Of a stretch of DNA of 64,000 bases, positions 42,737 through 52,856 are shown one piece after another. This DNA comes from Bacteroidota bacterium (GTDB taxonomy: Bacteria; Bacteroidota; Rhodothermia; Rhodothermales; UBA10348). The stretch covers positions 1 through 64,000 of the forward strand of contig JAJCYR010000059.1 of the NCBI GenBank assembly GCA_029262775.1, written 5' to 3'. Within the stretch, counting starts at the first letter, position 1; each line of letters starts with the position of its first letter. Both the position numbers and the translations under genes were made by a program. The notes beneath the pieces were generated by a model that was not told the origin of the DNA, did not search any database, and saw nothing but the letters and a program-made list of their open reading frames with translations.

Positions 42737-43912
42737 TCAGGGCTGCTCGTTGTGCGGAGAGCCGGACCAGGTGAACATGGAAATCCCGGGCTCCGGCTTG
42801 AGCACGGCGACGGCAATGATGACGCTCCCATCCGCCTGCTCCTGCACGGCGATGTCGGTCGGGTAAAATTCTTTGTTGAAGGCCGGGTGCGGCTCGGTCA
42901 GGATGTGCAGCAGTTCGCCGTCGCGGTTGTAGATATCGAGGCGGAGCCATCCGGGCCGCATGTTGATGACGTAGAAACGGGTCGGCGTCACGGCAGCGCT
43001 GACCGACAGCATGGGGGGGGCCTTCGTGTCGCCAAGGACGAACTGGCGCATGCGCGCAAGCATGGGCGAATCGAATCCGAAGAGGCGGAGCGTATCGGGG
43101 GCGGGGGCGCCGGGCGATGGGGCCGAGTCGGGCTCGGCGGTTCCCGGCGCCCATTGCAGCACCCTCGGCTGGTAGGCCGACAGGCTGAGGACATCCGGCC
43201 CGCGAAGTCGCATCAGCCCGGCATGTTGCCAGGAAGGTCCTGCGAGCGGCGTCCGCTGCAGGATCTCACCCGTGCGCGCATTGAGGAGGGCCATGTATCC
43301 ATCGAAATCATCGTCCACCACCTTGACGGCGGCCACCGAATCGCGGGCAGCAGCGTAGCGAAGGCCACCCGCCGCGGGCGTATCGCCTTCGAGGTAAACG
43401 GCGCGATAGGCGCCCGACGGAGCCACGTGCCAGAGTGCGTGCTCGGCCGGCTCGAAAACGAGCGCCGTGTCGGCCGCGAATCCGGCCAGGTATGGGAAGC
43501 GGTCTACGTCCGGATCGGAGCCGGGAGCGCCTGCGCTGCCCCCGCCCTGCGGTTCAACGAGGGCGGGGCCCGGATCGTTTGTGTCCAGAAGGGCAGGAGG
43601 AAGGGAGGTGTGCATGCGCCCCGTGCCCGGTATATCGCTGGCCAGAATACGATAGATGCGCCCCGTCTCGGTATCCGTCACCCAGAGCGCTCCGTCGGGA
43701 GCAAATGCGAGGGTGCGGGGGTGACCAAGGTCGCCCGTGATGGCGCCCAGCACGAGGAGCGTATCGACAGGAAGCGAGGATGCGTAGGCCCGCGAAAGCG
43801 AGTCGGAAGAATAGAGCTCGCGCGGCTCATTCCGACTGCAGGACGATGGCAGGCATCCACTTACGGAGAGTGACACCAGAATGAAAAAAAGGCTCCGGAG
43901 GCGAATGGTCAT
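42737..43912 (-). CDS. Beta-propeller lipoprotein
   Basis: 391 residues from MTIRLRSLFFILVSLSVSGC, where the lipobox cysteine follows at once. The body has propeller-like repeats (GHPRTLAFAPDGALWVTDTE, FPYLAGFAADTALVFEPAE, WLRLDIYNRDGELLHILTEP), closest to NHL/6-bladed types. A low-complexity Pro/Ala linker interrupts mid-protein. Exported and lipid-anchored; ligand unknown. It precedes recG by 52 bases on the same strand and may share its transcript. Confidence 0.65.
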   Translation of the reverse strand: MTIRLRSLFFILVSLSVSGCLPSSCSRNEPRELYSSDSLSRAYASSLPVDTLLVLGAITGDLGHPRTLAFAPDGALWVTDTETGRIYRILASDIPGTGRMHTSLPPALLDTNDPGPALVEPQGGGSAGAPGSDPDVDRFPYLAGFAADTALVFEPAEHALWHVAPSGAYRAVYLEGDTPAAGGLRYAAARDSVAAVKVVDDDFDGYMALLNARTGEILQRTPLAGPSWQHAGLMRLRGPDVLSLSAYQPRVLQWAPGTAEPDSAPSPGAPAPDTLRLFGFDSPMLARMRQFVLGDTKAPPMLSVSAAVTPTRFYVINMRPGWLRLDIYNRDGELLHILTEPHPAFNKEFYPTDIAVQEQADGSVIIAVAVLKPEPGISMFTWSGSPHNEQP

Positions 43913-44465
43913 AGGACACGGATGTGGATGCAAGAGCGGTTTCGGGTACTATAGCGGGTGTGGTGCAGACTGTGAAGCGGACCCGGCTGGACGCCTTACG
44001 CGAATATGAACTCCGGGTGCCCGAGGTGCCCAAGGCGCCCAAAGTGCCCGGCGAACCCTCCTCGTGAATGACTCCATGTTTTTGGGCCCGCTTCGACTTT
44101 TCGGTTCGTCTTGCTTCGTCCTGGTTCGTCTTGGCCATCTCGACCTTATTCGACCTTCATGGTCCTTCTTGGCCCCTCTGAACGGAGTGTCGCAATACAT
44201 ATTACCATGTGCATATATATTAATGATATATCAAAAAAATACTATGTCCTGGGATGTCGTAATTGGGCCTTGGGTATCGCAAATCTGTCTGACCTGACAC
44301 GATCGGTGGATTGCGTCAGCCAAGAGGTTATCCCGTCAGGCTGTCATGGATTGCGACATACCGGGAAAATGATGTTTCGTCCATATCTATATTGTAATAA
44401 ACTTACGTAATGAAATTGTGACATCCCGCCCGTATGTCCTGGAGGACACACCATGAACATCCACC
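43913..44465. other. 553-base intergenic region with short tandem repeats and an AT-rich stretch
   Basis: No gene is convincing here. Degenerate tandem repeats of 9-10 bases fill 44017-44160. A very AT-rich stretch (around 44200-44250) follows, with the palindrome ATATAT-TAATG-ATATAT, then a GC-mixed stretch up to the priA start. The AT-rich part is a likely priA promoter. ORF 43827-44138 is an artefact of the repeats. Confidence 0.5.
44017..44134. repeat. Clusters of 9- and 10-bp degenerate tandem repeats
   Basis: Four units of the type GTGCCCRAG occupy 44017-44052. Three units of TTCGTCYTGS, each 10 bases, occupy 44105-44134, and two diverged TCGACCTTAT-like units follow near 44140-44160. 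Such arrays arise by slippage and can vary in number between strains. Confidence 0.6.
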
Positions 44466-46898
44466 ATGCGGCGGAACGCGGACATAAGGTCGCGCGATGA
44501 GGTGCGGACGCAGTACCTTGGCGATGAACCAAAACCTGTGTGTCCCAGGCCTGTGCAGATTGCCCGAATTGCCCTCCCGCTCCCCATTGAAAAACTATGG
44601 TCGTACCGCGTGCCGCAGCACCTGGTACACCTCGTGGTACCGGGGTCCTGTGTGACCGTCCCCTTTGGCCGGCGACCGCTCGTCGGGGTCGTCGTCGAAG
44701 CGGGCGCCGAAGCGGACCTCAAGGGTGTTCAGGCGCGGAGCATTGAGAGCGTATCGGTCGCGGGCGGGCCCGAAACCGGGCCGGAGGGTACGCCCGAGAT
44801 TACGCCGGACCTCCTTGAACTGACCCGCTGGATGGCGACCTATTACATGTGCTCCTGGGGCGAGGCGCTGCGGGCGGCGCTTCCGCCGGGAGCGGGGCGG
44901 CCAGGTGCGGCCGCCCCCACGCGCGTCCGCGTGACGCGCGTGGCCCTGGCGAAAGCGCCGCCCGCAGCCGAGCCCCGTGGCGAGCGCCAGCAGGCCCTGC
45001 TCCACGAGCTGCGGCAGCGCCGCGCCAAGGATCTGGACGATCCGACACAACCAGAGCTTCTCGAAACGGCTGGCGGAAGTTCGATGACCATTCGCAGGCT
45101 CAAGGAACTCGGGTACGTGCGTGTTTACACGACTCTTGTCGACCGGTACGAGTACGCCATGCAGAACGTGGACCGGCGAGCGACCGAAAGCGCGGCCGGG
45201 AACGCTGCCGAAAGCGCGGCTGGAAAAGCAACAAGGGGGATCGGCGGCACCCCCCGCATTACACTCAACGCCCGCATCACGCTCAACGACGGTCAGGCGC
45301 GTGCCGTCGACGCGCTCACACACGCCGTGGAGGCTGGCACGTTCTGTACGTTCCTGCTCCACGGCGTCACGGGGTCGGGGAAAACCGAGGTCTATCTGAA
45401 CGTTTTGGAGCGGGTACGCGCCAAGGGCCGAACCGGCATTGTACTCGTGCCTGAAATAGCCCTCACTCCGCAGACCGTGCACCGATTCAGACGGCGGTTT
45501 GGCGACGAGGTGGCCGTGCTGCATTCGCGCATGAGCCAGGGCGAACGTTTCGACGCCTGGCAGGGCATTCGTGCCGGGAAGTATGCCATCGTGGTCGGCG
45601 CGCGATCGGCCATTCTTGCCCCGATTTCGAACCCGGGACTGATTATTGTAGATGAAGAGCACGAGGCCTCCTACAAGCAGTTCGATCCCGCGCCCCGGTA
45701 CCATGCCCGCGACGTAGCCGTTGTGCGGGCGCGCCTGGCGGGCGCCGTGTGCGTGCTCGGCTCGGCCACGCCCAGCCTGGAAAGCCTGGCCAACGCCAAA
45801 AGCGGAAAGTACACGCTGCTTCCCATGCCGGACCGCGTGCCCGTAGATGGCCGCCCAGCCGAACTGCCCGACATCCGGATTGTGGACCAGAGGGGGAGCG
45901 CGGAGTTCGTATCGACCCAACTCATTGATGCGCTGAAAGAGTGCCTCCGGCGCAAGGAGCAGGGCATTGTGCTGCTCAACCGGCGCGGGTATGCGCCGAC
46001 GGTCGAATGCACAGCGTGCGGTTGGACGCCGGAGTGCCCCGATTGCAGCGTTGGTTTGGTGTATCACAAGCCGCTGAGGCATCTGCGCTGCCACCACTGC
46101 GGTTTGGTGAACGACATGCCCCGGGTGTGCCCCTCCTGCCGGAAAGATGCGCTCGAGAAGCTGGGGACCGGCACGCAGCGCCTGGAAGAATCGCTCCAGG
46201 AGGCGCTCCCCGAGGCGCGCATTCTGCGCATGGACCTCGACACGACGTCCGGCAAAGATGCTCACCATGAGATTCTCGAGACATTCGGATCGGGCGGCGC
46301 GGACATCCTGCTCGGTACACAGATGGTGGCCAAGGGACTCGATTTTCCGCGTGTCACGGTGGTGGGTATTGTGCAGGCCGATGCCTCGCTCTCGCTTCCC
46401 GACATTCGGGCCGAGGAGCGGACGTTTCAGCTTATTACGCAGGTGGCCGGACGGGCGGGTCGTCATGCCCTGCGCGGCGAGGTGCTGCTTCAAACGCGGA
46501 AACCTGGCCACCTGGTCATTCAGCACGCGCGCCAGCACGATTACGAGGCCTTTGCCCGGCATGCCCTCGCTGAGCGGGAAGTGCTCGGATATCCCCCGTA
46601 TGGGCGCCTTATTCGGGCACTTTTTTCCGGGTCGGATGACGATAGAACGGAGAGTATGGCCAGGCTCTGGGCCCTGCGCCTGGCCGAGCGCGTGGCGCAG
46701 GTGGAGGTGCTCGGCCCGTCACCCGCCTTCATTCACCGCCTGCGCCGCTCCTACCGGCACCAGGTACTCGTGAAGTTACCCCCGGGCCACGCGGCTACGT
46801 CCATGCGCACGGCACTGGAGGCCGCATTGGCCGCCCTCGGCAACCTGCCACGCGGTTACCGCATGACGCTCGACATTGACCCAATGGGAATGGTGTAA
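44466..46898 (+). CDS. priA: Primosomal replication protein N' (PriA helicase)
   Basis: Up to 810 residues. The conserved protein starts at VQIARIALPLPIEKLWSYRV, so a GTG at 44553 is a possible shorter start. The N-terminal DNA-binding domain is followed by the helicase core (GVTGSGKTEVYLNVLER, LIIVDEEHEASYKQFD, GSATPSLESLANAKS). The zinc region has eight cysteines (CTACGWTPECPDC, CHHCGLVNDMPRVCPSC), and motif VI reads ITQVAGRAGRH. PriA restarts collapsed replication forks. The SRP RNA gene follows. Confidence 0.93.
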   Translation: MRRNADIRSRDEVRTQYLGDEPKPVCPRPVQIARIALPLPIEKLWSYRVPQHLVHLVVPGSCVTVPFGRRPLVGVVVEAGAEADLKGVQARSIESVSVAGGPETGPEGTPEITPDLLELTRWMATYYMCSWGEALRAALPPGAGRPGAAAPTRVRVTRVALAKAPPAAEPRGERQQALLHELRQRRAKDLDDPTQPELLETAGGSSMTIRRLKELGYVRVYTTLVDRYEYAMQNVDRRATESAAGNAAESAAGKATRGIGGTPRITLNARITLNDGQARAVDALTHAVEAGTFCTFLLHGVTGSGKTEVYLNVLERVRAKGRTGIVLVPEIALTPQTVHRFRRRFGDEVAVLHSRMSQGERFDAWQGIRAGKYAIVVGARSAILAPISNPGLIIVDEEHEASYKQFDPAPRYHARDVAVVRARLAGAVCVLGSATPSLESLANAKSGKYTLLPMPDRVPVDGRPAELPDIRIVDQRGSAEFVSTQLIDALKECLRRKEQGIVLLNRRGYAPTVECTACGWTPECPDCSVGLVYHKPLRHLRCHHCGLVNDMPRVCPSCRKDALEKLGTGTQRLEESLQEALPEARILRMDLDTTSGKDAHHEILETFGSGGADILLGTQMVAKGLDFPRVTVVGIVQADASLSLPDIRAEERTFQLITQVAGRAGRHALRGEVLLQTRKPGHLVIQHARQHDYEAFARHALAEREVLGYPPYGRLIRALFSGSDDDRTESMARLWALRLAERVAQVEVLGPSPAFIHRLRRSYRHQVLVKLPPGHAATSMRTALEAALAALGNLPRGYRMTLDIDPMGMV

Positions 46899-46908
46899 GC
46901 ACGGAACA

Positions 46909-46935
46909 TGCGTCCGGTGCTCTCGTTCGGACGCA
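46909..46935 (+). terminator. Hairpin after priA
   Basis: TGCGTCCG pairs with CGGACGCA across an 11-base loop directly after the priA stop. It has only a weak following U run, so it may be a weak terminator or a processing point before the SRP RNA. Confidence 0.45.
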
Positions 46936-46941
46936 CCCAAA

Positions 46942-47045
46942 GGGCAAGTCCCGTACGGACAGCTCCCTCTGAACTCCGTCAGGGCCGGAAGGCAGCAGCG
47001 GTAGGAGGTCGTAGCGTCGCGATACGGGGGGCTTGCCCTTTTTAT
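46942..47045 (+). ncRNA. ffs: Signal recognition particle 4.5S RNA with its terminator
   Basis: The conserved SRP core is plain: GTCAGGGCCGGAAGGCAGCA with the GGAA tetraloop and asymmetric loop bound by Ffh. The ends pair as one long hairpin (GGGCAAG...CCCGTA with TACGGGG...CTTGCCC). A run of Ts follows at 47039-47043. Size, about 97 bases, fits the short bacterial form. It guides nascent membrane proteins to the translocon, and the next gene is yajC of the same pathway. Confidence 0.92.
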
Positions 47046-47099
47046 TTGTGTAGAGGCGTATCTTTGCCACGCACACCGTTCACGTGACCAGTCCATCCC

Positions 47100-47423
47100 A
47101 TGATGTTTTACGATCTGTTCCTCCTTGGAGCACCTGCAGGAGGCGAGCAGGGGAATCCCCTGGCCATGTTCCTGCCCCTCGTCCTGATCTTTATCGTCTT
47201 TTATTTCTTCATTATCCGGCCCCAGAAGAAGAAAGAGGACAACCGCAAAAAGATGATTGAAGCGGTGGCCAAGAATGACCGGGTGGTCACCATCGGCGGC
47301 GTACATGGCACGGTCACCCAGGTGGACGACGCCTCCGTACTTGTGCAGGTCGACAGCAATACGAAGCTGCGCATCGAAAAGAGTGCTCTGTCCTCGGTCG
47401 GAAACCCGAAAGACAAGGCCTGA
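47100..47423 (+). CDS. yajC: Preprotein translocase subunit YajC
   Basis: 107 residues with one membrane helix near the N-terminus (MFLPLVLIFIVFYFFIIRPQ). Then come the basic KKKEDNRKKMIEAV and the conserved soluble part (KNDRVVTIGGVHGTVTQVDD, VLVQVDSNTKLRIEKSALSS). YajC associates with SecDF in the inner membrane. The family match is complete. It lies just after the SRP RNA gene and converges with the hybrid kinase, 6 bases apart. Confidence 0.93.
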   Translation: MMFYDLFLLGAPAGGEQGNPLAMFLPLVLIFIVFYFFIIRPQKKKEDNRKKMIEAVAKNDRVVTIGGVHGTVTQVDDASVLVQVDSNTKLRIEKSALSSVGNPKDKA

Positions 47424-47429
47424 ATCGGC

Positions 47430-50186
47430 TCAGGCTCCCGCCTTCACACCGGGTCCGACTGTGGACGCAGGCTTTACCGCGGGTGCAGAATTGACCGCTG
47501 GCGCAGGATCGATCGGGCCATGCGCGGGTCCGGTACCCGGAATTCCGGTTTTCGCGATAATGCGGGCCAGGGATGCCGGGTTGACGGGCTTGGGTATGTA
47601 TTCATCCATTCCGGCATCCAAACACCGGGATCGGTCGTCCGTAGAGGCGTTCGCCGTGAGGGCGATGATGTAGGGAGTGTGATCACCGGCTTCGCCACGC
47701 CGTATGCGCCTGGTCGCCTCAATGCCGTCCATGACCGGCATCTGTACGTCCATGAACACAAGGGGATAGCCGTACTCGGAGATCATGGCCAGCGCCTCTT
47801 GTCCATTGCACGCGATGTCCACGTCGAAGCCCAATCTTGTCAGCATGTGCGTGCCTACTTTCTGATTGACGACGTTGTCTTCCACCAGAAGAACGCGTGC
47901 GCCGCCAGCGGGGTCGGGAACTGAACGCGCCGGGCGCGCCGGGCGCGCCGGCCCGCGGCCGTTCCCACGTGCCCTTCCGTATCCCTTGCCTTGGCGCATT
48001 GCGATGCTCGACAACACGTCCCGAAGTGCCGTCCTCTTCACCGGTTTAACCAGCGTGGGAATCTCGTGGCGACCCATTCGCTCGCCCAGATGGCACATCA
48101 TGTGAATCTGCGCATCCGGCGCTTCTGCCTGTAACGTATGTGCCACGGCGAGCGTGGCCACACCATCAATACCAATCGGCCCGTCGTTGAGCAGAATCAC
48201 ATGATAGTCTGTGGCTGCGACGCGATCGGCCGCCTCTGCTTCGCTTTCCGCGACGTCGATCATGACTCCCCACGAGCGGAGCAGCCGGGTCATGGCACGT
48301 CCGAACATAGGTTTATTGTTGACCAGGAGTACACGTGCCCGCAGTTCGACGCTTTCCTGTGATGCCTTCGGGTCGAGCGGCGCCTCGATGTCAAAGTAGA
48401 ATGTTGACCCTGTTTCTTCCTGCGATTCGACCCACATCCGGCCGTGCATGAGTTCGGACAGCTGCCGGGAAATGGACAGCCCCAGCCCCGTTCCGCCAAA
48501 GCGGCGCGACGTGGAGGCCTCTGCCTGCTGAAACGGTTCGAACAGATGTTTCAGGGCAGTCGGGGAAATGCCAATACCGGTGTCCTCGACGGCAAACCGA
48601 ACCGTATGAAAGGACGGATCGGGGCGCCATGCGCGTACCTGCACCTCACCTGACTCCGTGAATTTGACAGCGTTGCCTACGAGGTTGACCAGAATTTGGC
48701 GCAATCGGCCCGCGTCACCGATTACGCTGCTTCCCACGCTCAGCTCAATATCCGATGACAGTTCGAGCCCCTTGCGTGCGGCCTGACGGCTGACCAGGGA
48801 CAGTGCATGTTCCACGCAAAGAACCACGTCGAGCGGTTCTTCCTCGAGCACAACGGCACCGGCCTCAATTTTAGAAAAATCCAGGATGTCATTGACCAGG
48901 GAAAGCAGCGTCTCGCCGCTCGTGCGAATGACTTCAACCACTTCAGTCAGGTCGTTTCGAAGGTCTTCTCCAGCCAGGAGGCTCGTCATCCCAATGATAC
49001 CACTGAGAGGCGTGCGGATTTCATGACTCATGCGCGCGAGGAAGTCCGCCTTGATCTGCACCGATCCTTCGGCCTCCGTTTTGACCCGTTTCAGGCGCTC
49101 TACCAGTTCATCCAGTTTTTCCGCTCGATGCTCCAGTTCCTGCTTTTTAACAGCCAAGTCGTCATTGATGAGGGCCAGGTGCCCAGCCGATTCCTCGAGC
49201 TCGTCCTTGATCTTTTCCTGGTCTCGAATGTGCGCAGCGAGGCTCTGCATGGCGCGTGTCAGCTCCTGCAGATCCCCCTGGTCATCTTTATGCAATTCAA
49301 ATACTCCGTCCCCACTGATCAGGCGATGGGCCGCCGTTTCCAGCATGCTGAGCGGCTTCACGATGGAGCGCGAAATATAGACGGCGTACAGGACGCCCAG
49401 AACAAAGGCAACCAGCACAAGCACCAATGAAACCCACAGAATACGTTGTGCCCGAAGCGATTCTGATATCACGATCTGGTCCAGCGCGCTACCGATGGCG
49501 TTGGCCAGATATTCCAGGTTCGACTGTATATAGGCGCCTTTCTCAATCACCATCACCATCTGGTCAAAGTCGTGCTGGTAGGCGGCCAACTGGCGCGCTG
49601 ACTGCAATGTGGTCTCCGGCTCGTCAAGACCCACGCGCAACTCCTCGATGAGCAGGTCGACGGTCTCGTGGACTTCATCCACATACACGTCTCCCCCTCG
49701 AAGCAGATAATTTTTCTCGGCTTTTCGGAGTATCAGCAGGTCCCGTTCCGCCTGGCCCAGGCCGTGCGAACGAATGGTCGCAAGGAGGGAGTCGGCCAGG
49801 AGTGTCAATTCGCCCTCGAGTCCGTCTTTTTCGTAGAATCCACGTGTTTTATAGGCATCGATCAGCTGCGTAATGGAGTGCAGATACAAATGCAATTCGC
49901 TGTGCAGGCGATCGTAGTTGTCCACCTTGACGCCCGATTCAAGAATGTCATCGGCTGCCTTGAGCCACTGTTCGGTCTGTTTGGCATACGTCGGATCACG
50001 TTTCAGGGCAAAATCACGCACCGACGTATTGGCCTGCATGATGTTGTGCTGAAGTTCGCGAATCTGATCCCGCTCGTCCATGGCCCGGACCGACAGGAAT
50101 GCCAGCGCCACGACGCCGAAGGACATGAGAAAGACGACCGCAATCAAGCTGAGGGTGCGTCCGTAGAGTGTCATCAGTTTCTGCAT
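47430..50186 (-). CDS. Hybrid sensor histidine kinase with two receiver domains
   Basis: 918 residues. Helix 1 ([20 protein letters not shown]) is followed by a long helical periplasmic sensor resembling HBM domains ([20 protein letters not shown]), helix 2 ([20 protein letters not shown]) and HAMP. HisKA has [19 protein letters not shown], then comes HATPase ([40 protein letters not shown]). Receiver 1 ([20 protein letters not shown]) lacks the acidic pair and has asparagine in ILLNDGPIG, so it cannot be phosphorylated normally. Receiver 2 is intact ([24 protein letters not shown]). The tail is a Pro/Ala-rich low-complexity stretch. Confidence 0.92.
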   Translation of the reverse strand: MQKLMTLYGRTLSLIAVVFLMSFGVVALAFLSVRAMDERDQIRELQHNIMQANTSVRDFALKRDPTYAKQTEQWLKAADDILESGVKVDNYDRLHSELHLYLHSITQLIDAYKTRGFYEKDGLEGELTLLADSLLATIRSHGLGQAERDLLILRKAEKNYLLRGGDVYVDEVHETVDLLIEELRVGLDEPETTLQSARQLAAYQHDFDQMVMVIEKGAYIQSNLEYLANAIGSALDQIVISESLRAQRILWVSLVLVLVAFVLGVLYAVYISRSIVKPLSMLETAAHRLISGDGVFELHKDDQGDLQELTRAMQSLAAHIRDQEKIKDELEESAGHLALINDDLAVKKQELEHRAEKLDELVERLKRVKTEAEGSVQIKADFLARMSHEIRTPLSGIIGMTSLLAGEDLRNDLTEVVEVIRTSGETLLSLVNDILDFSKIEAGAVVLEEEPLDVVLCVEHALSLVSRQAARKGLELSSDIELSVGSSVIGDAGRLRQILVNLVGNAVKFTESGEVQVRAWRPDPSFHTVRFAVEDTGIGISPTALKHLFEPFQQAEASTSRRFGGTGLGLSISRQLSELMHGRMWVESQEETGSTFYFDIEAPLDPKASQESVELRARVLLVNNKPMFGRAMTRLLRSWGVMIDVAESEAEAADRVAATDYHVILLNDGPIGIDGVATLAVAHTLQAEAPDAQIHMMCHLGERMGRHEIPTLVKPVKRTALRDVLSSIAMRQGKGYGRARGNGRGPARPARPARSVPDPAGGARVLLVEDNVVNQKVGTHMLTRLGFDVDIACNGQEALAMISEYGYPLVFMDVQMPVMDGIEATRRIRRGEAGDHTPYIIALTANASTDDRSRCLDAGMDEYIPKPVNPASLARIIAKTGIPGTGPAHGPIDPAPAVNSAPAVKPASTVGPGVKAGA

Positions 50187-50238
50187 GTCGCTGTTCGGGG
50201 TAGTGCCTGTCCAAATACTACCCCTTGGATCGGCCTCG

Positions 50239-50847
50239 CTACGCGGAGATTAAGCTCCAGACGTCGTTTACCTTTCTGCGCAGCGCGTCCATGTCGCCAT
50301 CATTCACGATTATATGGTCTGCGATGGCCCGATAGGCTTTCACTGCGGGTTGCGCGCCCATGCGCGCGCGCGCCTCCTCGCGCGAGAGCCCGCCCCGGGC
50401 CATGGAGCGCTCGAGGCGCGTGCCCCGAGGGGCCTCCACCACGACCCACACCAGACCGGCCGCCTCCGAGCCGGGATCAGGCAGCAGAGCCTGCTCGCGC
50501 ACGAGCGCGGCGACCCCGCGGGCCCTCGCATGCTCCACGGCCTCCCGAAACCGCTGCGCCACGGCCGGATGCACTATTTCTTCGAGCGCCCGGCGGCGGG
50601 CGGCGGCCTGCGGCGCATTGCCAAAAATCTGCGACGACAGAAAAGCGCGATCCAACGTTCCGTCTGCCCGGTAGGCGTCCGGCCCGAATACCCCGCGGAT
50701 CCGGCCAGCGAGCGCGGGGTCGGATTCCATGAGGTGCCGGGCCTCGCTGTCGGCATCGAACAGCGTGGCGCCCAGATCTTCGAGCATGCGGCACACGGTA
50801 GATTTGCCCGATCCGATTCCGCCCGTTACGCCAAACGTTTTCATCAT
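50239..50847 (-). CDS. coaE: Dephospho-CoA kinase
   Basis: About 202 residues from MMKTFGVTGGIGSGKSTVCR, where the P-loop GGIGSGKST is complete. Further motifs are GATLFDADSEARHLMESDP, FLSSQIFGNAPQAAARRRAL and REEARARMGAQ. CoaE phosphorylates the 3' hydroxyl of dephospho-CoA, the last step of coenzyme A synthesis. The upstream barrel gene stops inside its first codons (ATGA-type overlap), so the genes are translationally coupled. Longer ORF starts are not supported. Confidence 0.92.
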   Translation of the reverse strand: MMKTFGVTGGIGSGKSTVCRMLEDLGATLFDADSEARHLMESDPALAGRIRGVFGPDAYRADGTLDRAFLSSQIFGNAPQAAARRRALEEIVHPAVAQRFREAVEHARARGVAALVREQALLPDPGSEAAGLVWVVVEAPRGTRLERSMARGGLSREEARARMGAQPAVKAYRAIADHIIVNDGDMDALRRKVNDVWSLISA

Positions 50848-52856
50848 AACAGTACCACCATCGACACCGACAGGTTCGGAATGAGCGTACTCTGACCGCG
50901 CCGCGCTGCGCGGCGAATGGTTTTGGCGTCGGTATCGGGAAGCTCGCCATAGAGCCGCGTCGAGACGCGCTGCACCGTGGCCCACCCGTCCAGGCGCAGG
51001 AAGGAGCCCTGCCGCATGGGCCAGGTGATGGCCATCGTCGGCCCTACCTGATCAATCCGCGTGCGGCCCGAGCGGCTTACCGTATCTTCTTCCCCGCTCA
51101 GGACGCTGGTGAACCTGATCGTGGTCGCGCGCTCGAAATCGCTGCGCACAAACCAGCGCACCCCGATTTCCGCCCGTACGTTCCGCCCCGTTTCCAAGCG
51201 CAGCCACCCACTGAACGTGCGCAGCGTATCGAACGGGATTTCGGCGAACACATCGTCCAGAAAACGGCCGAGTTGGAGATCGGACCAGTTCGCGGTGAGC
51301 ATGACGCGCACGTCATCGCCCACATCATGGCTCGCGTCCAGGTCGTAGCTCAATTCGCGGGCGCTCTGGTCGGTCGGGCGGCGACCCGGCAGCAGGAAAT
51401 CGTCGACGGTGAAGGTGGCCCTGACTTCGGAGGCCAAGCGAATACGCGTCTTCGGAGTGGGCTGAAAATCGACCAGCGGCTGCAGGCGGATGGATGTCTG
51501 CTCGTTGTTGTCAGCGCTGCGCTCATTTTTGAGGTAAACCGTGTGGAAAAACGAGCCGAACGCCCGCGAAGACACGGTCAGCCCGCGGTGAACGCGCCAG
51601 GCAACACCCACCGAACCCGCAAGCAGCAATTCGTCCCGGTCGTCCGGGTTCACGTCGGGCGTGTCGTGTTGCAGGATATTGGCCGATGCATCGAACTGCA
51701 TGCTGAGCCGCCGCCTGAACGGTACCAGGCCAGAGGCGGACAGCCCTGCGAACCCCCGGTCGTTGTCTGCCTGGCGGAGCAGATTCAGTTTCTGGCTGAC
51801 CTGGGCCGGGGGCAGCTCCGCGGCGTTGGCGAGCGTGCGCCGCTCGATCTCTGCACCGACCCGACTCGACAGCCGCAGAAAGCCTGTGCCCACGTCGCGC
51901 ACGCCGGCCAGCGTCAGCTCCACGGTCTGCCTGCGGAAGTCCGAATCAAAGAACAGGGCATCGTCCGGGGCGCGCAGCGTCCGCACCCGACGCGCATTTG
52001 TACCTACATCCAGATTCAGCTCAAGCCGCGAGCTTCTCGAGAGACGCGACTCCACGCCGAACCGGACGAACACGGTGTCCGAGCGGGTCGATTCGACCGT
52101 TTCCTCCTGACGCGCCGCCCCCTCCTCGCGGTTCAGAAAGGAGGCCGCCTGGTAGGCATCGCGCCGCACAGAACTGGCTTCAACTTCCGCCCGAAGCGAC
52201 GTCCGCTCAAAGTCCCGCGAGGACCGCGCGCGCGCGCGCAGCAACCTCCCCGTCCTCGGCGAAAACCGCTGCAGTTCGGTGCGCACGCCCACCTCGGTCA
52301 GATATCCGTCCAGGTTGCGTTCCCCCATGCCAGCCAACACGCCGACGGCCGGTCCGGCATCGGTGCGCACGGGCGCCGAGGTCGTTCCTGAGCGGAATCC
52401 CGGCCGCGCATCGATGGCCAGACCCGCCGACGGCTCCACCCACCACCCCGCATCGAATTCCTTCCGGACCCCCAACCAGGCATCCTGGTGGAACACGCGG
52501 CTGAGGCTGAACCAGTTCGATCGCGTGCGCACGGTGAGGTTGTAGGGGCCGGGCCGATTCTGCACGGCGTCGATGGCAAAGCGGTTCTCATCCCGAAAAC
52601 TCAGCCGGTCATCGAAGAGAATGAATGCATCGCTCCGGAAGGCATTGCGGAGCGCGATGTCCCACGTACCCTGACGAACCTGCGAGGCCAGGTCGGCCGT
52701 CCAACGGAACCGGTTCACATCGCGCTCCCAGCCCAGATCCAGCTGCGTGCGGTCCTGGGCCTGTGCTGACGCTCCCGCTACGAACGACACGGCCACAAGA
52801 GCCAGCACGAGCAGCGTTCCGGGTGCGCGGATCAAGGTGGGCACTACGAGCGTCAT
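50844..52856 (-). CDS. Outer-membrane beta-barrel protein, unknown function
   Basis: 670 residues with a signal peptide (APGTLLVLALVAVSFVAGAS, ending near ASAQA). The rest is almost entirely alternating beta strands with arginine- and aspartate-rich turns (LDLGWERDVNRFRWTADLAS, WVEPSAGLAIDARPGFRSG, RLRLE-type strands, SVSMVVLL at the end). This is the profile of a large outer-membrane barrel. No family is recognised and no plug is present. It lies between the HIT and coaE genes, overlapping both by 4 bases. Confidence 0.65.
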   Translation of the reverse strand: MTLVVPTLIRAPGTLLVLALVAVSFVAGASAQAQDRTQLDLGWERDVNRFRWTADLASQVRQGTWDIALRNAFRSDAFILFDDRLSFRDENRFAIDAVQNRPGPYNLTVRTRSNWFSLSRVFHQDAWLGVRKEFDAGWWVEPSAGLAIDARPGFRSGTTSAPVRTDAGPAVGVLAGMGERNLDGYLTEVGVRTELQRFSPRTGRLLRARARSSRDFERTSLRAEVEASSVRRDAYQAASFLNREEGAARQEETVESTRSDTVFVRFGVESRLSRSSRLELNLDVGTNARRVRTLRAPDDALFFDSDFRRQTVELTLAGVRDVGTGFLRLSSRVGAEIERRTLANAAELPPAQVSQKLNLLRQADNDRGFAGLSASGLVPFRRRLSMQFDASANILQHDTPDVNPDDRDELLLAGSVGVAWRVHRGLTVSSRAFGSFFHTVYLKNERSADNNEQTSIRLQPLVDFQPTPKTRIRLASEVRATFTVDDFLLPGRRPTDQSARELSYDLDASHDVGDDVRVMLTANWSDLQLGRFLDDVFAEIPFDTLRTFSGWLRLETGRNVRAEIGVRWFVRSDFERATTIRFTSVLSGEEDTVSRSGRTRIDQVGPTMAITWPMRQGSFLRLDGWATVQRVSTRLYGELPDTDAKTIRRAARRGQSTLIPNLSVSMVVLL

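Noticed and set aside
44017-44134. CRISPR array
   Set aside because: The repeat units are only 9-10 bases, degenerate and without spacers; no cas gene is present.
43827-44138. 103-residue minus-strand ORF in the priA upstream region
   Set aside because: Its coding content is produced by the tandem repeats and has no start signal or family.
44595-46562. 655-residue minus-strand ORF
   Set aside because: Antisense to priA, with low-complexity Arg/His-rich composition and no motif.
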